Shown here one piece after another: positions 1 through 9,163 of a stretch of DNA of 62,000 bases. The stretch covers positions 52,241,836 through 52,303,835 of the forward strand of contig CM055095.1 in NCBI GenBank assembly GCA_029204225.1, written 5' to 3'. This DNA is from Diphasiastrum complanatum (lineage: Eukaryota; Streptophyta; Lycopodiopsida; Lycopodiales; Lycopodiaceae). Position 1 is the first letter of the stretch. The number at the start of each line of letters is the position of its first letter. Below the pieces are notes generated by a model, which saw only the letters and a list, made by a program, of their open reading frames with translations, was not told the DNA's origin and made no database searches. Both the position numbers and the translations under genes were made by a program.

Positions 1-712
1 TGAATGCGTCCCATGTTTGAAAATGCATTCCTGCCATCCGGTACCAATTTGTAGTGTAGCCCTCAAAATATGCTAATGCCAAGTCAGTTCTTTCTTCCTC
101 AGGAGTGTTCATTAGACGGAAGTAATGGTCCATGTGAAACAACCAATCTTCCACAACTCGAATGTCACGCTCTCCTTTGAAAGTAGGTGGTGCTTTCACT
201 TTGGCAGTCTTTCTTGGGCCCTCCGTTGTTCGCGCTCGTGGTTCTCTTGGTATCTGTGGAGGAGGCGCCACTGCATTCTCCCTAGTTGCTTCCAACTCTT
301 CAAACATGGCTTCAAGCTGTGTTAGCCCGTCTCTCATTTCTCTAGCAAGGTTAATTTGAGTAAGATTCATGGCTCGCAAGGATGTTTGCCATTCTTTCCT
401 TTCGGTTTCTCTATCCTTCTTCACCTCGCTAAGCATAGCCGTCATTGCGCTTGATAAGTATTGCCGCATCTTCACTTCAAAGAGGTCCTGTTGCGCCTCT
501 GGCAAGGGTTCATCTCTTGGTGTAGGTTCAGAAGGGCCACCCATCTCTTCATGGAGGGGCGCCACTGTGGAGTGCATACGCTCTTTCTTTCTCGACTTGG
601 ACCTGGTGCCATCTCGATGCATGCGAGAGCTGTATTCTCGAGTCAGCTCTGTCAGTGCTCGTAACTCTTCAAGATGGTCCTCCATTATAGTATTGGTAGT
701 GGTAGTTGCCAT
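1..712 (-). CDS. Partial gag of an inverted family-A retroelement (cut by window edge)
   Basis: The minus strand encodes the N-terminal ~237 codons of the same Gag found at 5217 and 12350 and stays open to the left edge. The likely start is the ATG at 712, giving MATTTTNTI before the MEDHLEELRAL that begins the other two copies, so this copy has nine extra N-terminal residues. It lacks four residues after the LRALT stretch (in-frame 12-nt difference) but keeps the TREN stretch that the 5217 copy lost. Visible parts are a charged, coiled-coil-prone segment and the beginning of the Gag core. Bases 713-841 upstream do not match the leaders of the other copies and look like a variant leader or a rearrangement joint. 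The role would be retroelement capsid/nucleocapsid; the rest lies outside the window. Confidence 0.75.
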   Translation of the reverse strand, partial: MATTTTNTIMEDHLEELRALTELTREYSSRMHRDGTRSKSRKKERMHSTVAPLHEEMGGPSEPTPRDEPLPEAQQDLFEVKMRQYLSSAMTAMLSEVKKDRETERKEWQTSLRAMNLTQINLAREMRDGLTQLEAMFEELEATRENAVAPPPQIPREPRARTTEGPRKTAKVKAPPTFKGERDIRVVEDWLFHMDHYFRLMNTPEEERTDLALAYFEGYTTNWYRMAGMHFQTWDAF

Positions 713-1142
713 GTGTGAGCACTAATTTTGTTTGGGGCTTTCTTGCTATACGCATTTTGAGTTCGACATAAATTTTTAGATTTCATGAATAACACCACAA
801 GCACTAGGGAAGAACATTAGTTAAAACAACATACAAGCTGGCAATGTGCTGCTTAATGGTGAAAGCACGGATAGTTGGAGGGGTCCTATGTGGGCTGATT
901 CCGTGATCGATTTGTATAGGCGCGGCCAGGCAAAGGTCCGTTGGCAGGACCATCTCAAAGGGGGACCTTGTCTTTGTTACTTGTTAGTAAACCTGCCTGA
1001 GTGTCTTACTTGTATGTATTCGTGGTGAGCCTTAGTACTCGTGCTTTGCCTGGTTTGCATGATTGCTTGTGATACAAGGAGCTGATGGCTCGAGAAGGAA
1101 CCTTTTCTTTTGAAGGTTGATACCATCAAACAAAGAGGACTA

Positions 1143-1645
1143 CAGAATCTGTGGGGCGGATTTGCAGTTCAAGTACTCGCACGTGAACGGCAACGAAACG
1201 ACTCAATGTTTGCAAAGGATGGATGGCTAGCCTGTTTCTTGGGTTAGTTTCATTGCGACAACGCCCACCAGACGCAAGCAGGAAGTCAAAAGTTGGAAAG
1301 GGCAATTTCAGGGGAGATCTTCTATGGAGCAGTTGGTTTTCATTTTGGGACGGCCACCTTCGGAACTGAAACTCACTAAGCATGGGTGATATCCAGAATC
1401 TGTGGGGCGGATTTGCAGTTCAAGTACTCGCAATGAACGGCAACGAAACGACTCAATGTTTGCAAAGGATGGATGGCTAGCCTGTTTCTTGGGTTAGTTT
1501 CATTTGCGACAACGCCCACTAGACGCAAGCAGGAAGTCAAAAGTTGGAAAGGGCAATTTCAGGGGAGATCTGCTATGGAGCAGTTGGTCTTCATTTTGGG
1601 ACGGCCACCTTCGGAAATGAAACTCACTAAGCATGGGTGATATCC
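1143..1645. repeat. Tandem duplication, two ~251-bp units
   Basis: The segment beginning CAGAATCTGTGGGGCGG at 1143 starts again at 1394, and both copies end with GCATGGGTGATATC. They differ by only a few substitutions and short indels, such as CACGTGAACGG against CAATGAACGG. This is a recent direct duplication inside the non-coding body of the B element. Confidence 0.9.
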
Positions 1646-2034
1646 AGTATCAGTTGGGTTTTTCCTCAAAGGGGAAAGACTAGGATCCTCTTCAGAGATT
1701 GGCAACAAGTTGGATCGAGCCATAATCCTAGCAGATGGGAAGCACTCTACTCTAAGACTTTTTGTTTGAAGAACTCTACTCTAAGACCGATCAGCTGATT
1801 TTATAAGTGGAGGGAAACTATCACACACACTTCTCTCTTGGGGAAAATTTTGAATGAAAGTTGATCAAAATGGGGGCAAATTCAAGGTGCTAGCCATACT
1901 CACACGAGGAGACTGGCGAACTTTGGACCTAATAAGTTGACAAGTTTTTGTTGTGGAAAGGAAAGTTTGTTATAGGCTTTCTCTGGACCAACAATGATGA
2001 GGAAACATATGAGTACGCTGGCTTGTGTTACGTG

Positions 2035-2420
2035 TAAGGCAGTTGATCAATGAAGGAACTGTGAAAGTTGAGTCTTGCATGAAAGACTTGGTATTTTGAA
2101 CGGACGCTAAGGGACAGTTCGCGTTGAGATCGGACTAGTGCAAACTCTGGGTGCATGTGTCTGATTCAAAGAGAGCTACTTGAAGCCAAGCTCGATGTAC
2201 ACTTCTTGCTTTGACTGTGAGACAACTGACCAGTGATGGAATTGTGAAAGTCAAGTTTTGCGCGACGGACATGGTGCTTCAAACAAACGCGAAGAGATAG
2301 TTCGGATGCGGATCAAACTGGTGCGACCCTTTGGCTTTCCACGAGGTCAATGGTTACATTTGGGCTGATTCAAAGAGCTACTTCAAGCTAAGTGAGAGGT
2401 GCATTGCGGAGTACTCAATC
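2035..2420. repeat. Degenerate direct duplication (~180-190 bp units)
   Basis: Two successive stretches share an order of motifs. GAAGGAACTGTGAAAGTTGAG is followed by GATTCAAAGAGAGCTACTTGAAGC. A second block then runs from GATGGAATTGTGAAAGTCAAG to GATTCAAAGAGCTACTTCAAGC. Identity is moderate and the boundaries are approximate. No coding potential is apparent. Confidence 0.6.
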
Positions 2421-2961
2421 TTTGCCTACCTTAAAGAGCCAAGATGAAAAAGTATCAAGATCAGGCTGAGACAAGGAGAGAAATCAAGGTGCAGAAGCAA
2501 CAAGGCACGTAGTGGACCATAAAGTGGGCAATCAAACGATAAATCATTTGGCTCAGGGAGCCCTGATACCTGTGCGGAACTGAACAAATTTGGCGCTCAG
2601 GGAGCTCAACACAAAGTGCATCAAGGACAAATCAGGATCTCAAAGGAGTTCCAAAGTCGAAAGTCAGAAGCGACAAGGGCGAACATTTCAAAGAAAGGTC
2701 TCTGTCACCTGTTAATAAGGTTTTTGGGTTTTACGAAAGCGATATCAAATCTACGCTTTTCCCAGACAAAGATATATTTTCAAGTTATGTAATCTTTCAA
2801 TACAAAGAGCTGAGCCTCCGACTTGTAGTGTGCCAACTTCAATGTTAAAAAAAAGTGGCCAGTAAAGTGAGTACTGTGCCAAGTAGCTTAAATGTATAGT
2901 TATTTTAATTGGGAGACACCTTTACTTTAATCTGACATCTGATAAAGCCATCAGATTTTAT

Positions 2962-2975
2962 AAAGGTGGGGTGGA
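2962..2975 (+). promoter_or_regulatory. Polypurine tract before family-B 3' LTR
   Basis: AAAGGTGGGGTGGA lies immediately 5' of TGTTATAAAGC, the position expected for the plus-strand primer of an LTR element. It fixes the LTR start at 2976. Confidence 0.7.
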
Positions 2976-3466
2976 TGTTATAAAGCTACCTTTACAAGCT
3001 TTACTTCCGGCGCAATCGGCGCCAGCTATGTCCCTGGCGCCAGCAGCGCCCCTGCTGCTCCCGGCACCGGTGCCGCTCCCGGCGCCATTGTGACCAAAAT
3101 CTAGCCGGCGCCAATTTCCTATGGCTGAAAATCTTTGATCGGTTCTAGCGGAGTCCATAGAGCTCAGATCGATGTGCAATCACCTGACACGATCTAGGCA
3201 TGATTAAAGGAAGCCTGGGGGTCAATAAAATACAGAGAGAGAAAATGACTTTCTAGAAAGAGAAAATCCTAGAGAGAGAAAAACGTGCTTTACCAGCTTG
3301 GGTAGAGTGCTTGGTATGAGGGGGGGTGCCGAATCACACCAATACTATAGGGGAGTGCGGGTTGCGACTCAGGGCGAGCTCCAACCAAGTCTCAGCCTCC
3401 CTTGCTGGAATGTTGTCATGGCTCTCGCCTTGGCATGCTAGCGCCTCGGAGACTAGGGTCGGTCAC
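2976..3466 (+). mobile_element. Family-B 3' LTR, left part, interrupted by element E1
   Basis: Begins TGTTATAAAGCTACC and matches the plus-strand copy at 16568 and the inverted copy ending at 10145. Bases 3000-3115 are rich in GGCGCC palindromes. The LTR breaks after GGTCAC at 3466 and resumes after E1 at 8688 with the same GTCAC, so E1 is inserted here. Removing E1 joins it to ACACTTGAAATGTAACC, just as the intact copies read. Confidence 0.85.
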
Positions 3467-4385
3467 TGTTGTAAAGCTGACTCGGGTGCACCCAGCGTGC
3501 CCTGTAAGACTCAAAGGGGTGACACTCCCTAAGGTCCCAGAGCAAGTTAGAACGTCAAGGACTGAGCCTCCGACCTGTGGTGAGCCAGTCAAGTAGTCAC
3601 AAAGTCATGAGCTAGCTCTGGAGCTCGAGTCATGGCCTAGTCAGAAAAGCAGGTTGATTCGGCCGCCGGGACGGCTCCCGGGACCCATGTCCGGGAGCCA
3701 GACTGATTCTGCCAGGCTTGCCAGGCTTAATCAGCAAAATAAAAACTAAGTCCTAAAAAGCGTGCTTTACCAGAAAGCACTATGTTTCAAACCAGAGGGG
3801 TGCGCCGAATCACAACAGAACTATAGGGGGAGTCCGGCAGACAGAAACTTGGGCAGCTCAACCAGCGCCAGGAATCCAGTCGCCAGGTCTCAGCTCCCTC
3901 TACCAGCACGAGCCAGGCACAATGCCCAGCACGTGTTGGTGGCCCCGAGACCGGTCAGTCTATGTATGAATGTAACCTCTTCCAAATCTAATAAAGTTGA
4001 TCCTTGGGGATGATTACCATTTCGGTTTCGCCTCCGGGACTGGTCCAAGTGGAAGGACCCTTACTACAACCTTTTTGCGTCGCTGGCGCGTAAGGGTCCC
4101 TGTCATCGACATGGGGCTTGCCGCTATGCCAATTGGTCAGTTTGGCAACCACTATGCCTTGGGTTTCATGTGTGGCTTGTCTTTGCCTTTGGTTACCTTT
4201 TGGGGACGGATTCTGAGTTGGCTTTCGGGTTGGTTGGGATTCCAGTTTTCTTAAGTCTGAATGGTTAAGCTTGTTACGTTTCTGAGTTGGCTTTTATGTA
4301 AGTGCATGATGGATGAATGTTAGACTTAAGCGCGTGTTGGGGAAACCGCTCAAGTCCCAGCGCCCTTTGCAGCGCCGGCGCAACA
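3467..4385 (+). repeat. E1 5' LTR
   Basis: 919 bp, TGTTGTAAAGCTGACTCGGG to GGCGCCGGCGCAACA. It contains poly(A)-signal-like AATAAA near 3990 and a GGCGCC-rich 3' end. It is near identical to 7768-8687 and to both LTRs of E2. Confidence 0.95.
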
Positions 4386-4387
4386 TG

Positions 4388-4400
4388 TGGTATCAGAGCC
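4388..4400 (+). promoter_or_regulatory. E1 primer-binding site (tRNA-iMet)
   Basis: TGGTATCAGAGCC, two bases after the 5' LTR, is the standard complement of the 3' end of plant initiator methionine tRNA. It primes minus-strand synthesis. Confidence 0.95.
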
Positions 4401-4472
4401 GACTAGCCGGTCAGCTACGCAAGTCTCACAGGGATGGCCACGTTTTGGGATTTGTCAGGACAACCGTTGTGC

Positions 4473-4863
4473 AAGGTGTTGTCCACAGTGTAAGCACGGG
4501 TGCGTCCACGGTCGGGGTGGTCGGCAGAACGGGGGACTTGATGAGTCAAAGTGCTGCCCTTGAGGTGTAAGCACGGTCAGTTCTCGCGGTTCGGGCCTGG
4601 CGCTGTCTGCACGTAGGACGGATGAGGCAAAGTGCTGCCTAGGTAGGTGAAAGCACGGTCTGTACCTTGTGGGGTGCGGGGCGACATATTCGAACTGTAC
4701 GGGTTAACCATTGATACAGAGATGCTGCTCGAATTCGGGTGTAAAGCACGAGTGGTTAGCTGCCGGTGCGGGATAGCTGCCGATCGTTTAGCTATAAGGG
4801 CTATCGACCAAAAAGTGGTGGGGCGTGACTGAGGCAATGTGCTGCCTAATGGTGAAAGCACGG
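4473..4863 (+). repeat. Five repeated stem-loops in the E1 leader
   Basis: A motif of the form GTGCTGCC, a short loop, then GTGTAAGCACGG or GTGAAAGCACGG recurs at about 4473-4499, 4540-4576, 4621-4658, 4720-4750 and 4831-4863. GTGCT pairs with AGCAC in each. The second and third are preceded by GATGAGTCAAA or GATGAGGCAAA. They lie between primer-binding site and gag, where packaging and translation signals sit in retroelements. A function as RNA structure is inference. Confidence 0.65.
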
Positions 4864-5216
4864 ATGGTTGGAAGGATGTTTCCCCGTGGGCTAATTCTGT
4901 GATAGATTTGTGTGGACGCGGCTAGGCAAAGGTCCTACATCCGGTCTCAGGGGGGTTTGTGGCTTGAGAGGGATCCTTTGTGTTTGCTTTGGTTGGTATG
5001 TTCCGTTTGTCGTGTGCTTGCTTGGACACAAATGACCTGGTTCCTACTTGGCTCTCAGGTGATGTGGGCGTGCTAAGTTTGAGGAAGGGATATTTTCATT
5101 GAAGCTGATTTAATAAAGAAGAAAAGAGAGCTGTGGGGCCCGGCTGACAGAAGGGAGAGCTTCAAATATAAAAAGGATTGAGGCGATAATCTGTTGGAAG
5201 TACACCTCTGACTATA

Positions 5217-7400
5217 ATGGAGGACCATCTTGAAGAGTTACGAGCACTGACAGACAGAGAAGAGCTGACTCGAGAATACAGCTCTCGCATGCATCGAGAT
5301 GGCACCAGGTCCAAGTCGAGAAAGAAAGAGCGTATGCACTCCACAGTGGCGCCCCTCCATGAAGAGATGGGTGGCCCTTCTGAACCTACACCAAGAGATG
5401 AACCCTTGCCAGAGGCGCAACAGGACCTCTTTGAAGTGAAGATGCGGCAATACTTATCAAGCGCAATGACGGCTATGCTTAGCGAGGTGAAGAAGGATAG
5501 AGAAACCGAAAGGAAAGAATGGCAAACATCCTTGCGAGCCATGAATCTTACCCAAATTAACCTTGCTAGAGAAATGAGAGACGGGCTAACACAGCTCGAA
5601 GCCAGGTTTGAAGAGTTGGAAGCAGTGGCGCCTCCTCCACAGATACCAAGAGAACCACGAGCGCGAACCACGGAGGGCCCAAGAAAGACTGCCAAAGTGA
5701 AAGCACCACCTACTTTCAAAGGAGAGCGTGACATTCGAGTTGTGGAAGATTGGTTGTTTCACATGGACCATTACTTCCGTCTGATGAACACTCCTGAGGA
5801 AGAAAGAACTGACTTGGCATTAGCATATTTTGAGGGCTACACTACAAATTGGTACCGGATGGCAGGAATGCATTTTCAAACATGGGACGCATTCAAAGCC
5901 GCGTTACGAGAGGAGTTCATAGCGAAGGATTCACACATGAGATTGAGGACAAAATTATCGGGGCTCAAACAGAAAGGGTCATTGCGAGAGTACCTCAATA
6001 GATTCAGACAGAGTGTATGGGTTATTGAAGATATGTCCGAGGCGGACAAAACTCATTACCTATTGTCTGGAATGCAATCCTGGACCCGACGTGCGATAGA
6101 CAGCTACATGCCCCATGATTTCAATTCAACTATTCGAGCGGCTGAAATGGTTTGTGATTATGAGAGCACATTGGCACCAGCTGCTCCCGCAACCTCAACA
6201 AGAGTATTTAGTGGATCCAGACCGAGTCCGAGCTTCTTTTCAAGGGGGGACTCAGCTCCAAATGGCAACCAAGCCTCGAGTAGCGTGAATAAATTCCCAA
6301 CAAAAACAGGGTTTGGCAACCAAGGCAACAATGGAGGGAACATGTTCCAGAGAAGAAACAATGTTGGACCTTTAGCTAGTCACAGCAACAGCTCACCAAC
6401 AGTGGGCAGTTCCATGCGTTGCTTCAACTGTCATCAGCAAGGTCACTCTTGGAGGTCATGCCCCAAACCATTGAATAAGCAAATCATGGCTGCCATTGAA
6501 GGATTTGATAGGATGGAGAGAGAGGCATTTGATCAAGAAGATGGTGAACAAGATGATGAAGAGGACCCAGAAACGGATTTGACGGAGTCTGACCTGAATG
6601 CCTTGCAACAGATAGGGGCACTTGCGGCTTATCGTGAACATCTTATGGCGACTCTTGCGAGAGGATCCAAGTTATTGTACCTGAAAGGCTGTATTCAAGA
6701 CAGGATCATTTACTTCATGGTAGACCTGGGGGCGTCACATAACTACTTGTCAGAAAAACTGACAGGAGAATTGGACATCCAATGTGAAGAAAATGTGACT
6801 CCTATTTGTGTGGAGACCGCGAAAGGTAGATTGGCAACCAACTTACCAATCTCTCTGGGAGCCTGGAAGAATCGACTAACGTTCACAATCTTGAAGATGG
6901 ATGCCTTTGACGCTATTTTGGGATTAAGCTGGTTTAACGAACATGTGGTGGCCTTCTTGGCAAAAGGGGTTAACCTTGTGTTATTATATAATGGCAGGAG
7001 ACCTTGTGTCGTCAGAGCTGTGCCAAGGGACCAACTAGAAAAGAACGACACAAATGAACCTGAGCCAACCATTCCTCCCAATCTCATTCACCTATTTAAC
7101 GAAGGACAACCAACAGTGACAGACCAGCTGACACGGGAACAAATAGAGCCAACATTGCCTATAGTCTCTACATCAAAGGTGAATTCAAGTGCCGATGCAG
7201 AGCTCAAGGAGCTCACCTTGTGTGACCAAGCGAAAGCTCATTTTTTTAACGAAAGACATCCAACAGTGACAAACCAGCTGACGCGAGGTCAAATGGAGCC
7301 AACATTGCCTGCAGTTTCTACGTCAAAGGTGAATCTAAGTGCCGATGCAGAGCTCAAGGAGCTCAACTTGGACGACCAAACGAAATATCTAGAGTCCTAG
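5217..7400 (+). CDS. gag: Gag-protease polyprotein of E1
   Basis: 727 residues. The ATG at 5217 is the first after an in-frame stop about 30 bases upstream. Residues about 70-138 are charged and coiled-coil prone. About 175-315 is a Ty3-type Gag core (VEDWLFHMDHYF near 175). A CCHC zinc knuckle, CFNCHQQGHSWRSC, lies near 402. A retropepsin-like stretch follows with VDLGASHNYLS near 500 and ILGLSWF further on. The usual D-S/T-G triad reads D-L-G, so activity is doubtful. The C-terminus is a duplicated 50-residue unit (from LFNEGQPTVT and FFNERHPTVT). The frame ends without polymerase or integrase. Compared with E2 it carries two in-frame 15-nt deletions. Role: structural protein of the retroelement particle, binding its RNA. 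Confidence 0.93.
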   Translation: MEDHLEELRALTDREELTREYSSRMHRDGTRSKSRKKERMHSTVAPLHEEMGGPSEPTPRDEPLPEAQQDLFEVKMRQYLSSAMTAMLSEVKKDRETERKEWQTSLRAMNLTQINLAREMRDGLTQLEARFEELEAVAPPPQIPREPRARTTEGPRKTAKVKAPPTFKGERDIRVVEDWLFHMDHYFRLMNTPEEERTDLALAYFEGYTTNWYRMAGMHFQTWDAFKAALREEFIAKDSHMRLRTKLSGLKQKGSLREYLNRFRQSVWVIEDMSEADKTHYLLSGMQSWTRRAIDSYMPHDFNSTIRAAEMVCDYESTLAPAAPATSTRVFSGSRPSPSFFSRGDSAPNGNQASSSVNKFPTKTGFGNQGNNGGNMFQRRNNVGPLASHSNSSPTVGSSMRCFNCHQQGHSWRSCPKPLNKQIMAAIEGFDRMEREAFDQEDGEQDDEEDPETDLTESDLNALQQIGALAAYREHLMATLARGSKLLYLKGCIQDRIIYFMVDLGASHNYLSEKLTGELDIQCEENVTPICVETAKGRLATNLPISLGAWKNRLTFTILKMDAFDAILGLSWFNEHVVAFLAKGVNLVLLYNGRRPCVVRAVPRDQLEKNDTNEPEPTIPPNLIHLFNEGQPTVTDQLTREQIEPTLPIVSTSKVNSSADAELKELTLCDQAKAHFFNERHPTVTNQLTRGQMEPTLPAVSTSKVNLSADAELKELNLDDQTKYLES

Positions 7401-7757
7401 GGGACTCATCCAGATGTGCGACGACAACGACATATCTGAGGCTTAAGGGAGCCGTGAGTACCTTTTTCTTTCATGCTAATAAAGTAAGCCGCATTTCTCA
7501 TTGAGGAGTGAGCTTCAGTTTGATGTCTAAGTGCAACAGCTTCACACAGGTTTTACGTAAGTGAACTAGATCCACACTTTTCCTGTGCTGGGTGTAAAAC
7601 ACAATATCATTACTCTGCTTTACAGTTGGTTTCCTTTGGCCAGTGAATCAAGCCCGTGCCCTTGTATATGTGACTAAAGTCTGGCCGGTGAATTAAGCCC
7701 GTGCCATGAGTCTTAGGTTCTAGTTTGGCCGTGATGAGGACATCAGCTTTCTCAAAC

Positions 7758-7767
7758 GAGGGGAGGA
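7758..7767 (+). promoter_or_regulatory. E1 polypurine tract
   Basis: GAGGGGAGGA directly precedes TGTTGTAAAGC of the 3' LTR. The same tract precedes the 3' LTR of E2. Confidence 0.85.
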
Positions 7768-8687
7768 TGTTGTAAAGCTGACTCGGGTGCACCCAGCGTG
7801 CCCTGTAAGACTCAAAGGGGTGACACTCCCTAAGGTCCCAGAGCAAGTTAGAACGTCAAGGACTGAGCCTCCGACCTGTGGTGAGCCAGTCAAGTAGTCA
7901 CAAAGTCATGAGCTAGCTCTGGAGCTCGAGTCATGGCCTAGTCAGGAAAGCAGGTTGATTCGGCCGTCGGGACGGCTCCCGAGACCCATGTCTGGGAGCC
8001 AGACTGATTCTGCCAGGCTTGCCAGGCTTAATCAGCAAAATAAAAACTAAGTCCTAAAAAGCGTGCTTTACCAGAAAGCACTATGTTTCAAACCAGAGGG
8101 GGTGCGCCGAATCACAGCAGAACTATAGGGGGAGTCCGGCAGACAGAAACTTGGGCAGCTCAACCAGCGCCAGGAATCCAGTCGCCAGGTCTCAGCTCCC
8201 TCTACCAGCACGAGCCAGGCACAATGCCCAGCACGTGTTGGTGGCCCCGAGACCGGTCAGTCTATGTATGAATGTAACCTCTTCCAAATCTAATAAAGTT
8301 GATCCTTGGGGATGATTACCATTTCGGTTTTGCCTCCGAGACTGGTCCAAGTGGAAGGACCCTTACTACAACCTTTTTGCGTCGCTGGCGCCTAAGGGTC
8401 TCTATCATCGACATGGGGCTTGCCGCTATGCCAATTGGTCAGTTTGGCGACCACTATGCCTTGGGTTTCATGTGTGGCTTGTCTTTGCCTTTGGTTACCT
8501 TTTGGGGACGGATTCTGAGTTGGCTTTCGGGTTGGTTGGGATTCCAGTTTTCTTAAGTCTGAATGGTTAAGCTTGTTACGTTTCTGAGTTGGCTTTTATG
8601 TAAGTGCATGATGGATGAATGTTAGACTTAAGCGCGTGTTGGTGAAACCGCTCAAGTCCCAGCGCCCTTTGCGGCGCCGGCGCAACA
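7768..8687 (+). repeat. E1 3' LTR
   Basis: 920 bp, same termini as the 5' LTR, followed by the target duplication GTCAC. Its substitutions relative to the 5' copy are largely C/T and G/A transitions, as expected for decay of methylated cytosines. Between 7401 and this LTR the element has a ~370-bp untranslated tail with no further ORF. Confidence 0.95.
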
Positions 8688-8897
8688 GTCACACACTTGA
8701 AATGTAACCTTATCAGATTTATCAATAAAGTGAGATTTTTCTCAAACTGACTCTGATTACTTTCTCGGTTTCAGTGTTCGGTAAAAGCGCCAGTTGTAAG
8801 GCCGCTTCCAAATTTTTAAGTTGGCACATAGCTGAGGGTCGTATCCCGGGATGCCAACGGTATGCCGTCGGGACCATTCGGTCCGTGGCGCCAGCGG
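8688..8897 (+). mobile_element. Family-B 3' LTR, right part (3' truncated)
   Basis: Continues the LTR interrupted at 3466. It reads through GTCACACACTTGAAATG and an AATAAAG signal to GGCGCCAGCGG, matching 16921-17121. After 8897 the match stops, although the intact copy at 16568 continues for more than 500 bp, so this LTR is truncated. Confidence 0.8.
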
Positions 8898-9163
8898 GAG
8901 GTGGCTTGAATAAGTCTAGATAGCTTGAGAGGTGGATCCACAACTAAAATTCAACTCAAAGTAGGAGGAGAGTCCATGGATCTATATATATGTGATGTAC
9001 TCTCATTGAGAAGACGATGAAATTTGTGTATAATGCAAATTTGGAGACTAAGCTCTTTGTGCGCTCTCTCTCTACTCGAGTTTTGTACTTTCATATTCTC
9101 TCTCTAGTCGAGTTGAGGCATTTATTGTACTTAGTTTCATGTTTTGTTGACAGATCTTGCTTG
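8898..9163. other. Unassigned spacer between opposed family-B LTRs
   Basis: About 266 bp not found in the other B copies, AT-rich, with CT-rich tracts and the repeated phrase CTCTCTCTA-TCGAGTT. It separates the truncated plus-strand LTR from the inverted LTR. It could be a remnant of another element; no gene is visible. Confidence 0.4.

Larger units (their letters stand above)
842..2975 (+). mobile_element. Non-coding internal region of a family-B LTR element (5' truncated)
   Basis: Bases 842-960 match the leader of the complete A elements (compare 4835-4960), in plus orientation and directly abutting a minus-strand gag, so the 5' end is rearranged. From about 1100 to 2960 no sizeable reading frame or retroelement motif is visible; the stretch carries internal duplications instead. 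It ends in a purine tract directly followed by TGTTATAAAGC, the start of a family-B LTR. The simplest reading is the 3' part of a large non-coding LTR element resembling a LARD. That is inference, because the 5' LTR is missing. Confidence 0.55.
3467..8687 (+). mobile_element. Complete non-autonomous LTR retrotransposon E1 (family A)
   Basis: Two LTRs of about 920 bp with TGTTG...CAACA termini, flanked by the 5-bp target duplication GTCAC (3462-3466 and 8688-8692). Inside are an initiator-Met tRNA primer-binding site, a leader with repeated hairpins, one Gag-protease ORF (5217-7400) and a purine tract. There is no reverse transcriptase, RNase H or integrase anywhere in the 3.4-kb interior. By eye the two LTRs differ at about 14 positions, mostly transitions, so the insertion looks older than E2. 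This fits the non-autonomous class of terminal-repeat retrotransposons that keep only Gag; replication enzymes must come in trans. Confidence 0.92.

Noticed and set aside
3997-4254. 85-codon frame inside the A LTR, repeated at 8299, 11128 and 15462
   Set aside because: It is LTR sequence (R/U5-like region) repeated with the LTR. No domain is visible and the frame carries no sign of selection.
4540-4666. Hammerhead ribozyme, because of GATGAG followed by GTGAAAGCAC
   Set aside because: The CUGAUGA core and the GAAA are not positioned around a stem II, and no cleavage triplet with stems I and III could be found. They are ordinary hairpin repeats.
5162-5734. 190-codon minus-strand frame (also 12295-12882 and, on the plus strand, 162-725) as a gene
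   Set aside because: It lies exactly opposite the Gag N-terminus in each copy, has no family resemblance, and its variation follows Gag.
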